A stretch of 64,000 nt of DNA from Sulfuriferula sp. (GTDB lineage Bacteria; Pseudomonadota; Gammaproteobacteria; Burkholderiales; Sulfuriferulaceae), in the NCBI GenBank assembly GCA_031291235.1, contig JARLJL010000013.1, positions 355,408 through 419,407 on the forward strand. The letters run 5' to 3'. The translations under genes were made by a program, and so were the position numbers. Every line of letters starts with the position of its first letter. The stretch's first letter is position 1. Of this stretch, positions 37,353-44,940 are shown piece after piece. The notes beneath the pieces are model-generated. The model was given only the letters and a program-made list of their open reading frames with translations, ran no database searches and had not been told where the DNA came from.

Positions 37353-38960
37353 TCAGGACAAGTAGCCTTCCTGCGTCAATTTGAGAATAACGGCATGCAG
37401 CATCTGCTCGATATTCGACCCGGCTGTATCCATGACCAGATCCGGCTGCTCGGGTATTTCGTAGAATCCGCCGCCGTTCCCTGCGGCTGTCGGTACGCTG
37501 GGTGCAGCTGCGGGTGCGGTCAAGTATATTTCCAGATAGCCGCCATGTGTTTGTACTTTCTTCCTGATTTCCCGTCGCATTGCGTTGGTATCGCTGCGTG
37601 TAGCGCAAATGGCAATACCGCCATGCCGCGTAATCTCGGCAGCAAGCGTACCTGTACATGCATGCCGGCTTGCCATTGATATGCTCTGCGTCAATAATTC
37701 ATCATCGATTATCGTAACATTGCGGCCGCCCTTGGCCATCAGCACCTGCTGTAATGCTTGCGCCAACGCTATCTGACCCGCATTGCCCAATCCGGTAATC
37801 ATTATGGTCAAACCGCTTGCACTACGGGGAAGATATGCCAGTCGCATTTCCTTCATGACTTCGGGAAAAGCATACCAATCCGGTATAGCCAGTCCGGCAT
37901 GCAGCCTGCGCTTGACCTCATCGGTATTTAAGACATGTTTGCTTGCTTCCCTTGGGGCTTCTTCCAGGGGGAGAAATTGCGCTCTTTCCTCTACGTAAAC
38001 CATGCGAGGAAAAGGTATCAGACCCACACCGATTTCCTTGATATGCTGGTCCACCTGCTGATATTGCTGGCTATCCAGCACATCGCTACCTCTGCGTGAC
38101 TGTCCATCACCACTTGGCTCGCCACCCACAACCAAATGCGAACAACCGTAATTGCGCACCATGATAGCGCGATGGAGCGTTTCCCGGACCCCGCCACGAC
38201 GCGGATAATTCGGGGATAAACTCAATATGCTGGTTAAACCGGGCAAACGCTGCATTACGGCCTGATAGCTGCGCACCAAAGGATAATAATCGCTACGTTC
38301 CGGCGCATACCCACCCGCCATTGGCTGTACCAGCAAGCCAGCCTGATTTTGCATAGCTACTCGCACAATGAATTCCTGCACAGCGCGCTGCAACGGCTGC
38401 GCGCTCTGGTATGCCACCACTTGCCCCCAGCCGAGTTGCAATAGCTTTTCGCGCAATTGTGCGGGCGTGTGCCATAAGTCGCTAAAATCGTAACGCTTAT
38501 TCGGTATTAACCCGGTTACGGAACCCGCTACGTACCATTTTTGACCGGATGCGAATTCCAGACTTATCCCGAGTTGCTGTGCTTCGAGGGCAATATCCGC
38601 CTTGTAAATCTCGGATACATCCAATACCGCTATAGGCACATTTCTATGATTGCAAAGCGTAATCTGCTGACCCAGCTGCAATGTTTGCGCAAGTCGCAGC
38701 GGAATGACCAGCGTCAAGGGTAATGCCCAGACCAATCCATTAGCCAGCCGCAAATGGTTCAGTACGCTCAAATAATCCGTCTGTCCCATGTAACCGGTCA
38801 ACGGTGAATAAGCACCTGTCAATAACAAGGCAAGATCGCTTTGCATCGCCATATCCAGCTTGATCGAAGGCAGGCCGCCCGCCTGTTGCAGCGTCGGGGA
38901 TTCCGCATTTACCGTCAAATCTACCAGAGTGCCATCATATGGTGATATTAAAGTATGCAT
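37353..38960 (-). CDS. ATP sulfurylase/APS kinase fusion homologue with degenerate catalytic motifs
   Basis: 535 residues from the ATG at 38960 (a TTG six codons upstream is an alternative). Residues 1 to about 380 align by eye with bacterial/archaeal-type ATP sulfurylase: PUA-like start LPSIKLDMAMQSDLALL, and RRGGVRETLHRAIMVRNYGC. The nucleotide-binding Q-x-R-N-P-x-H-x-x-H motif is replaced by YQSAQPLQRA (184-193), and the GRDHAG motif by VVGGEPSG (277-284). The C-terminal APS kinase-like domain has GLGNAGQIALA where GLSGAGKST is expected, losing the P-loop Lys and Ser/Thr. It is likely a pseudoenzyme or repurposed protein. It lies downstream of aroK. Confidence 0.75.
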   Translation of the reverse strand: MHTLISPYDGTLVDLTVNAESPTLQQAGGLPSIKLDMAMQSDLALLLTGAYSPLTGYMGQTDYLSVLNHLRLANGLVWALPLTLVIPLRLAQTLQLGQQITLCNHRNVPIAVLDVSEIYKADIALEAQQLGISLEFASGQKWYVAGSVTGLIPNKRYDFSDLWHTPAQLREKLLQLGWGQVVAYQSAQPLQRAVQEFIVRVAMQNQAGLLVQPMAGGYAPERSDYYPLVRSYQAVMQRLPGLTSILSLSPNYPRRGGVRETLHRAIMVRNYGCSHLVVGGEPSGDGQSRRGSDVLDSQQYQQVDQHIKEIGVGLIPFPRMVYVEERAQFLPLEEAPREASKHVLNTDEVKRRLHAGLAIPDWYAFPEVMKEMRLAYLPRSASGLTIMITGLGNAGQIALAQALQQVLMAKGGRNVTIIDDELLTQSISMASRHACTGTLAAEITRHGGIAICATRSDTNAMRREIRKKVQTHGGYLEIYLTAPAAAPSVPTAAGNGGGFYEIPEQPDLVMDTAGSNIEQMLHAVILKLTQEGYLS

Positions 38961-39083
38961 AACCCCTCGCTTTATCAATGTTCCGGTATGCGTGCACGCA
39001 TCAACGCCTGGATATCGCCTGATGATCGTTCTGAAATTTATGCCCGCTACACCAGCAAGGTATATTATATGGCGGCTATGCCG

Positions 39084-39620
39084 CTATTCGGCCGGTATTG
39101 ATTTTGCAGCTAAATATTGCACCAGATGATGAACCAGAATATTTACATTCTGTCGTCCCGTATCTACAATCACGTCGGCAATCTCTCTGTACAATGGATC
39201 TCGCTGTGCATAAAGCTCACGCAAACGCGCCTTGGGGTCTTGCGTTTGCAGTAGTGGACGGTTGCGGTCATGCCGGGTTCTTTGCCACAGCTCATCTGCC
39301 GTACCGCGCAAGTAAATGACGACGCCGTGCTGTTTGAGATGTTCCCTGTTAAGCGAACTAAGAATTGCCCCACCACCTGTTGCCAGTACGACGCCAGTCA
39401 GCTGAGTCAATTCGGCGATAATCTGCTCTTCTCTCTTGCGGAATCCGGATTCACCCTCAACCTCGAAAATCATCGGTATGCTTACACCCGTGCGTCGCAC
39501 TATCTCATGATCGGTATCATAAAATGGCCGACGCAGCTGTTTCGACAGCAATTTCCCTACCGTGGTCTTGCCCGACCCCATCAACCCGACAAGAAAGATA
39601 TTGTTATTCTGATTATGCAT
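39084..39620 (-). CDS. aroK: Shikimate kinase
   Basis: 178 residues, full length. Walker A is FLVGLMGSGKTTVGKLLSKQ; the shikimate-binding Asp is in FYDTDHEIVRRTGVSIPMI, and VLATGGGAILSSLNREHLKQ and the lid arginines (RTRHDRNRPLL) are present. It phosphorylates shikimate in aromatic amino-acid synthesis. It follows pilQ, as in many proteobacteria, but a strong terminator intervenes and aroB, its usual downstream partner, is replaced by the degenerate ATP sulfurylase homologue. Confidence 0.97.
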   Translation of the reverse strand: MHNQNNNIFLVGLMGSGKTTVGKLLSKQLRRPFYDTDHEIVRRTGVSIPMIFEVEGESGFRKREEQIIAELTQLTGVVLATGGGAILSSLNREHLKQHGVVIYLRGTADELWQRTRHDRNRPLLQTQDPKARLRELYAQRDPLYREIADVIVDTGRQNVNILVHHLVQYLAAKSIPAE

Positions 39621-39652
39621 TTATTGATTGTAACGCAAGCACTTTGCTTAGC

Positions 39653-39688
39653 AAATAAAAAAGGCGGGAATCCCCGCCCTTTTTATTT
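39653..39688 (-). terminator. Rho-independent terminator after pilQ
   Basis: On the minus strand GGCGGG-GATT-CCCGCC is flanked by A-rich sequence upstream and TTTTTT downstream (39662-39653 region), 12 bases past the pilQ stop codon. The flanking A and T tracts make it functional in both directions. It ends the pilMNOPQ transcript and leaves aroK dependent on read-through or its own promoter. Confidence 0.85.
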
Positions 39689-39699
39689 AATACAAAACC

Positions 39700-41925
39700 T
39701 TACTTGAAGCTTAGATCTTCTTTCACTATACGTGGCGTCAGGAACACCAGCAACTCGGTTTTAACATTCTGTTTATTAGTGGTCTTGAACAAGTTTCCTA
39801 ACACCGGTATCTCGCCAAGGAATGGCACTCTGGAAACATTATTAATAGTCTGTTGCTCGTAAATACCACCCAACACAGCTGTTTCGCCATTATTAATGCG
39901 GATTTGTGTCTTCACCCGCTTGGTGTCAATCGGATATGCAACACCGCCGCTACCCAGATTGACTGCGGTACCCTGAGCATCCTTTTGTACTTCCACAGTC
40001 AGAATAACCGAATCGTTATTCAAAATTTGCGGATTAACCAGCAGGCACAGGAATGCATCCTTGAAAGTCACAGTAGCCGGCGATGTACTCGTCCCGGGCG
40101 TAACGTTAGGAATTTGTACGCCTTGCAATATCACTGCAGGCTTCTGATTAGCCGTAATAATGCGCGGACTGGAAATAATTTTGCCGCGATTATCAGCTTC
40201 CAGCGCAGAGAGCTCCAGACTCAGCAGCGCGCCGCTACCCAGATTGAACAACGACAGCCCAAATGTTGCCGGTGTGCCGTTGCCTACATCGGCAGCCGGT
40301 AAATCCACGTTAAACGGAGCGGTGCCGGTCGCACCGGATGTCGTAGTAGCGGATGCATTTGCAGCAGTACTGGCGTAGCCAATCCTATTGCCGGCCAGGG
40401 CACCCTGTTGTACGCCGAAACGCGCACCCAGCTGACGGCTAAAGGTATCATTCGCAACCACCACGCGCGCCTCTATCATCACCTGCTTGGCTGGCGTGTC
40501 GATCAGCTTGAGCATTTCCGCAACTTCAGCCTGTTTGCTCGGTATATCGTTCACGATCAGCGTATTGGTTTGCGATTCCGAGGTTGCGCTACCTCTTGCA
40601 GATAAAATGCGATTAGGATTGGCTATGGTCGTCGTCGCAATTGGGGCTGCCGTAGCAACCACCTTATCCGCTTTTACACCCTGAGCTTGAGCGGAGCAAC
40701 TTACGTCCTCTCCATTATCGCCGGCAAGCGGTGGCAGACCCAGCAATACCCGGGAAGCCTGATCAGCCTTCTTGTAATTAAGCTGATATTGACGAACGAC
40801 CAGCGGCTCCAGCGCCTCCATATTTTGCCGTGACTTGAGCTCATTTTCTTCTTTGGCCAATAATTCGTCTTTGGGCGCGACCCAGATTACATTGCCGTTT
40901 TCACGTTTATCCAGACCCTTGCTTTGCAAAATAATATCCAGCGCCTGATCCCAGGGGACATCCTTGAGACGCAGCGTCAAATTGCCGGTGACCGTATCGC
41001 TGGTAATAATATTTTTCCCGGTGAAGTCGGCAATCACCTGTAGCACCGAACGCACTTCGACATTCTGGAAATTCAGCGAAAGCTTTTCGCCTACATATTT
41101 CGGCTTGCTTCCTGCCACTTTACCGGCCGTCTCATCGACTTTGGCCCGAACCTCAATAATGAACTGATTGTCTGCCTGATAGGCCGAATATTCGTAGTCG
41201 CCTTTGGGCGTTATGGTCATTTTGACATTATTGCCGCGACCCACTGTTTCCACAAACTGTACCGGCGTGCCAAAATCAGTCACATCCAAGCGCCGTTGCA
41301 GACTATGTGCGATATCGGTACCCATAAAATCAACCGACAACCCATTGCCTTGCTTGCGTATATCGATACCGGTCGAGCTGTCTGAAAGCGTAGCAATGAC
41401 ACGCCCTTCGCCGCCTGCACCACGCCTGAAATCAATATCCTTGATACTGTGTTTGCCATTACCGGTAGCAGCCTCTGCAAATCGAGGAGTCACATTGCTT
41501 GTTGATTGGCTGTCCGAATCCTGCAAGGTAATAAACAATGCATTACCGTCGATACGCGTTTCATACTGTGCCGGTTTGGCAAGGTTTAGCACCAGACGCG
41601 TTCTGTCTCCGGCCTGCACTACATTAATAGAGCGTAATGGCCCCTGATTAACGTTCACGGTATTCTTGCCCAGCCCATTGGCCGTATTTGCAAGATCAAG
41701 CGCTACTCGGGGGGGATTATTTACAGTGAACCCCGCCGGGGTATTTTGCAAATTCTGCTTCAGGCCGACTTTAACCAGCAGTTTCCCACCTTCCAGCGTT
41801 GAAAAATCAACCGTATCGACGCTGTTGATGTCCGCATTTGCAAGCTGAATATTCAATAGCATGACCAACATCATGGCGACATATATTGCTAAACGATGGC
41901 TAATTTGCACGATTTTTGTTTTCAT
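39700..41925 (-). CDS. pilQ: Type IV pilus secretin PilQ
   Basis: 741 residues. A signal peptide (ending QLANA) precedes two AMIN domains that bind peptidoglycan (about 35-140 and 150-270), a secretin/TonB short N-terminal domain (LSLNFQNVEVRSVLQVIADF, about 290-340), an N1/NolW domain with VRQYQLNYKKADQASRVLLG, and the C-terminal secretin beta-domain (about 480-740), with the VPFLGEIPVLGNLFKTT signature. It forms the outer-membrane pore for the pilus. It is the last gene of pilMNOPQ, 13 bases after pilP. Confidence 0.97.
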   Translation of the reverse strand: MKTKIVQISHRLAIYVAMMLVMLLNIQLANADINSVDTVDFSTLEGGKLLVKVGLKQNLQNTPAGFTVNNPPRVALDLANTANGLGKNTVNVNQGPLRSINVVQAGDRTRLVLNLAKPAQYETRIDGNALFITLQDSDSQSTSNVTPRFAEAATGNGKHSIKDIDFRRGAGGEGRVIATLSDSSTGIDIRKQGNGLSVDFMGTDIAHSLQRRLDVTDFGTPVQFVETVGRGNNVKMTITPKGDYEYSAYQADNQFIIEVRAKVDETAGKVAGSKPKYVGEKLSLNFQNVEVRSVLQVIADFTGKNIITSDTVTGNLTLRLKDVPWDQALDIILQSKGLDKRENGNVIWVAPKDELLAKEENELKSRQNMEALEPLVVRQYQLNYKKADQASRVLLGLPPLAGDNGEDVSCSAQAQGVKADKVVATAAPIATTTIANPNRILSARGSATSESQTNTLIVNDIPSKQAEVAEMLKLIDTPAKQVMIEARVVVANDTFSRQLGARFGVQQGALAGNRIGYASTAANASATTTSGATGTAPFNVDLPAADVGNGTPATFGLSLFNLGSGALLSLELSALEADNRGKIISSPRIITANQKPAVILQGVQIPNVTPGTSTSPATVTFKDAFLCLLVNPQILNNDSVILTVEVQKDAQGTAVNLGSGGVAYPIDTKRVKTQIRINNGETAVLGGIYEQQTINNVSRVPFLGEIPVLGNLFKTTNKQNVKTELLVFLTPRIVKEDLSFK

Positions 41926-41938
41926 TCGGTCATACTCC

Positions 41939-42445
41939 TTATTGTTCTTGCAACGTCAGCGTGCTATCGCGCTCCGCCCAATCGCCAGTACTGTCTTCCA
42001 CGATTTCTTTTAACTTCACTTCGGTATCGGTTACGGCAACAACCTTACCAAAATTTTGCCCTACGTAATTCCCGGTATGCACCCGATAAATTGTATTCTC
42101 AGGCGTTTTAATTACCGCATAAATCTCATTTTTCTGTTTCAACACCCCAACCATTTTCAGCGTTTCCAGTGCAAACGATTCCAGCGGCTCTTTAGGCCGC
42201 GTCATATCCGGTTGCAACCCACCTCCGCCGCCTGTACTCGGCTTCATTTTACGCGGCTTGAACGGATCGGCCAAATCGTATGCATTATACGAAAAGGGTT
42301 GATAAGGTTTCATCTCAGGCAAAGACTCGACCTTGCCACGCATATTCGCCCCGGATTCTTTCACAAATTGGACCAAATCGTCATGGCCACTACCCGAACA
42401 CGCCGTTAGTGACAGCAATACAACAACCATTATTAGCTGCTTCAT
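41939..42445 (-). CDS. pilP: Type IV pilus alignment lipoprotein PilP
   Basis: 168 residues. A lipobox is present in the signal peptide (LLSLTAC, Cys16), so it is a lipoprotein. A Pro/Gly-rich linker (residues about 45-85) leads to a C-terminal beta domain with ESFALETLKMVGVLKQKNEI and the NYVGQNFGKVVAVTDTEVKL segment that docks to PilQ. It couples PilNO in the inner membrane to the secretin. The start overlaps the pilO stop by four bases. Confidence 0.96.
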   Translation of the reverse strand: MKQLIMVVVLLSLTACSGSGHDDLVQFVKESGANMRGKVESLPEMKPYQPFSYNAYDLADPFKPRKMKPSTGGGGGLQPDMTRPKEPLESFALETLKMVGVLKQKNEIYAVIKTPENTIYRVHTGNYVGQNFGKVVAVTDTEVKLKEIVEDSTGDWAERDSTLTLQEQ

Positions 42446-43083
42446 TTTTTATTGCCCCCCTTCTTATTATTTTTATTCTGGGCAGCAAGCTCATCCTCAT
42501 CCAGGTAGCGGTATGTCTTGATAGTCGCGTTCATGTAAAGATCACCGTTACCGTCTTTATCAACTTTTGCCGGTCCTATATCCAGATCATGTAGCGTAAC
42601 GATACGCGATAATTGCGAGATGTCGCTGGCAAAAGCGCCAAAGTCATGATATGCGCCTGTTACTCGAATGCTGATAGGCAATTCCGCATAAAAGTCCTTC
42701 GGCGTTTCCGTACCCGGTTTGAATAATTCGAACTGCAATCCGCGTCCCAAACCGGCCTGATTAATGTCGCTTAATAACGCATCCATCTGGGATTTATTGG
42801 GTAATTGCTTCAGCAACGCCCCGAATGAATGATCGATGTCATTCAGCTGCTGCTTATAAATATCCAGATTAACGGCCTGACGCTTCTTGGCCATGAAGCT
42901 GTCGCGCAAACTCATTTCTTCCTGTTGTGCCGTATTCACGCTGTCCAGTTGCCCGCTCCATACAAACCAGTAGCCGGCAAAAACGATAAGCACCAGCGTG
43001 ACTGCCAGCACAACTGTCTTGATCGACATGGGGGCATTTGCCAGATCTTTCAGATCGAGGTTATTCAAATCATTAAAATTCAT
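42442..43083 (-). CDS. pilO: Type IV pilus alignment protein PilO
   Basis: 213 residues. A short cytoplasmic start (FNDLNNLDLKDLANAPMS) precedes one membrane helix (VVLAVTLVLIVFAGYWFVW), a periplasmic coiled-coil and a ferredoxin-like domain (GLGRGLQFELFKPGTETPKD, PISIRVTGAYHDFGAFASDI). PilO pairs with PilN to form the inner-membrane platform. It ends in a Lys/Asn-rich tail. It overlaps pilN and pilP by four bases each. Confidence 0.96.
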   Translation of the reverse strand: MNFNDLNNLDLKDLANAPMSIKTVVLAVTLVLIVFAGYWFVWSGQLDSVNTAQQEEMSLRDSFMAKKRQAVNLDIYKQQLNDIDHSFGALLKQLPNKSQMDALLSDINQAGLGRGLQFELFKPGTETPKDFYAELPISIRVTGAYHDFGAFASDISQLSRIVTLHDLDIGPAKVDKDGNGDLYMNATIKTYRYLDEDELAAQNKNNKKGGNKK

Positions 43084-43676
43084 GATTTCCCTCCAGCCGC
43101 TTGTTCGTTTTTGGCGTCATCCGACGCTTCGTTACCCGGCTGGACCAACTGTACATTCAGGTTAAACTCATTTGCACGCAAACCTTGCACAGTCGCCGCT
43201 TTGATTTCAACCAGAGTCGCCCCCTTCAGCCACGGAGACGCATCCAGATTGCGCATTAACGTAGATACCCGTGCGCTGGATTGGGCATAACCTTGTAAAT
43301 TGATCAAGTTACCGGTCTCTTTAATGGATTTCAAATAGACGCCTTCAGGCAACTGCCTGACCAGCTGATCCAGCATATGAACCGATTCCGAACGATTGGT
43401 CTGCAACGTTTCCACGACCTGTTTACGTGCCAGCAAAGCCTGCGTTTGCTCTTTCAGCTTCTTGATATCGGCAATATCCTTGTCCAGCTTGGCAATTTCG
43501 CCTTTAAGATATTCATTGCGTCCTTGCTGGTTCGCAATACGCGCCTCCAGCGCCAAATAACCCAGTATTACTATCGCCAGACCTATAGCTGCCACCGCGC
43601 CCAACAGCATACTGAAATGCCTGAGCCGGGCAGCACGCTGCATCTCGCGATAGGGAAGTAAATTGATACGTATCAT
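43080..43676 (-). CDS. pilN: Type IV pilus alignment protein PilN
   Basis: 198 residues from the ATG at 43676, which overlaps the pilM stop (ATGA); an upstream in-frame start at 43709 would drop the signature from the N-terminus. The N-terminal INLLPYREMQRAAR is the peptide that inserts into the PilM groove. One membrane helix (LLGAVAAIGLAIVILGYLAL), a coiled-coil and a ferredoxin-like domain (YLKSIKETGNLINLQGYAQS) follow. The order and overlaps indicate a tight pilMNOPQ operon. Confidence 0.96.
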   Translation of the reverse strand: MIRINLLPYREMQRAARLRHFSMLLGAVAAIGLAIVILGYLALEARIANQQGRNEYLKGEIAKLDKDIADIKKLKEQTQALLARKQVVETLQTNRSESVHMLDQLVRQLPEGVYLKSIKETGNLINLQGYAQSSARVSTLMRNLDASPWLKGATLVEIKAATVQGLRANEFNLNVQLVQPGNEASDDAKNEQAAGGKS

Positions 43677-44749
43677 GCTGGATCGAACCTCCGCATTGCT
43701 AAACCGCAAGCCACCATCAGCGCAGGGGCATCAACAGCCAGCCGGGCAGCCGACATACGAGCCGATAAAGTCATACCGACAAAAGGATTGGCAACGAGGG
43801 TACTGGCTTCGGTCCGGTTGGCAACCGCTTCATCAAGCCCTGGGATCGCTGCACAGCCGCCGGCCAGTACAACATGATCCACTTTTATATAAGAGGTCGA
43901 GGAGAAAAACAACTGCAATGCTCTGCTAATTTCCAGAGCCAGCGTTTCCGTAAAAGGCTGCAGCACTTCCAAAGCATAATTCTCAGGCAATTTACCCTTG
44001 CATTTCGCCTTCTCAGCCTCTTCATAAGACATACCGTATCGACGCTGTATTTCCTGCGTCAATTGCAATCCGCCAAATGATTGCTCACGCGAATACACCA
44101 TCAAATTATTGACAAACACCATGATATGCATGGTGGTCGCCCCGATATCTATCAACGCAACCGATTGCCCGCGACCGCCATCGGGGAGCACATGCGCCAT
44201 CCCTTCATAAGCAGTTTGACTGGCGTTAAATTCCGCGTCCATGACGAGAACCTTCAGGCCTGCAGACTGGGCAACGGCAACGCGATCTTCAACTTTTTCC
44301 TTACGACTGGCGACTATCAGCACTTCGACATCTTCTGTCGAATTCGCCGACGGTCCTAAAATCTGAAAATCCAGATTAACCTCGTCCAGCGCAAAAGGGA
44401 TCGCCTGATTGGCTTCTGCCTCTACTTGAATTTCCATGTCTGTTTCAGACAGGCTCGCAGGCAGAATAATCTTTTTGGTAATGACCGCGGCGGCAGGCAA
44501 AGCCAATGCGACATGCTTGGCTCGCGTACTCATGCCCGCCCACGCTCGTTTCATCGCCTCCACCACTTCGTCCATTTTTGCGATATTTCCCTCAACTACC
44601 GCATCTTTGGATAAAGGTTCGATGACATATCGTTCGATGCAACGCTGATTACGCCCAGCATCACTCAGCTCCACCATTTTGATTGCCGACGAACTGATAT
44701 CTACGCCTATCATGGGTGGGGATTTGATTTTAAGGAAGTCGAACTGCAA
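43673..44749 (-). CDS. pilM: Type IV pilus actin-like protein PilM
   Basis: 358 residues with the actin/FtsA fold: phosphate 1 IGVDISSSAIKMVEL, phosphate 2 VALIDIGATTMHIMVFVNN and the adenosine motif VVLAGGCAAIPGLDEAVANR. It is cytoplasmic and binds ATP and the PilN N-terminus, transmitting signals to the pilus platform. It is the first gene of pilMNOPQ and is divergent from mrcA across 191 AT-rich bases that hold both promoters, an arrangement conserved widely in proteobacteria. Confidence 0.97.
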   Translation of the reverse strand: MQFDFLKIKSPPMIGVDISSSAIKMVELSDAGRNQRCIERYVIEPLSKDAVVEGNIAKMDEVVEAMKRAWAGMSTRAKHVALALPAAAVITKKIILPASLSETDMEIQVEAEANQAIPFALDEVNLDFQILGPSANSTEDVEVLIVASRKEKVEDRVAVAQSAGLKVLVMDAEFNASQTAYEGMAHVLPDGGRGQSVALIDIGATTMHIMVFVNNLMVYSREQSFGGLQLTQEIQRRYGMSYEEAEKAKCKGKLPENYALEVLQPFTETLALEISRALQLFFSSTSYIKVDHVVLAGGCAAIPGLDEAVANRTEASTLVANPFVGMTLSARMSAARLAVDAPALMVACGLAMRRFDPA

Positions 44750-44803
44750 CAGAAATCCCTTTTTTATTTAGTGGTTAGGAAACAAATCAACAATTCACGT
44801 TAA

Positions 44804-44832
44804 AGACTATCAGCAACTTACTAAAGTGTAAA
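44804..44832 (-). promoter_or_regulatory. Candidate promoter for pilMNOPQ
   Basis: On the minus strand TTTACA (44832-44827), 17 bases, TAGTCT (44809-44804). The -35 is a good match, the -10 weak. It would start transcription about 50 bases before the pilM ATG. No other better candidate was seen in the gap on this strand. Confidence 0.35.
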
Positions 44833-44893
44833 CTATTTTTTTATTAGGATTTAGAACTATTCATCATTTATATGATCGCATGGATTTCGCATC

Positions 44894-44899
44894 TATAAT
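44894..44899 (+). promoter_or_regulatory. Candidate -10 element for mrcA
   Basis: A perfect TATAAT at 44894-44899 lies 41 bases before the mrcA ATG, in the AT-rich pilM-mrcA gap. No convincing -35 is present 16-18 bases upstream, so activation by a regulator, or a chance match, is possible. Confidence 0.4.
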
Positions 44900-44940
44900 G
44901 TCACGCAGAACGTTCTAAAATCCGGATAATCATTAATATT

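Noticed and set aside
40601..40830. Possible pilQ truncation or insertion in the low-complexity region between N1 and the secretin domain
   Set aside because: The frame is continuous, and variable linkers here are usual in PilQ.
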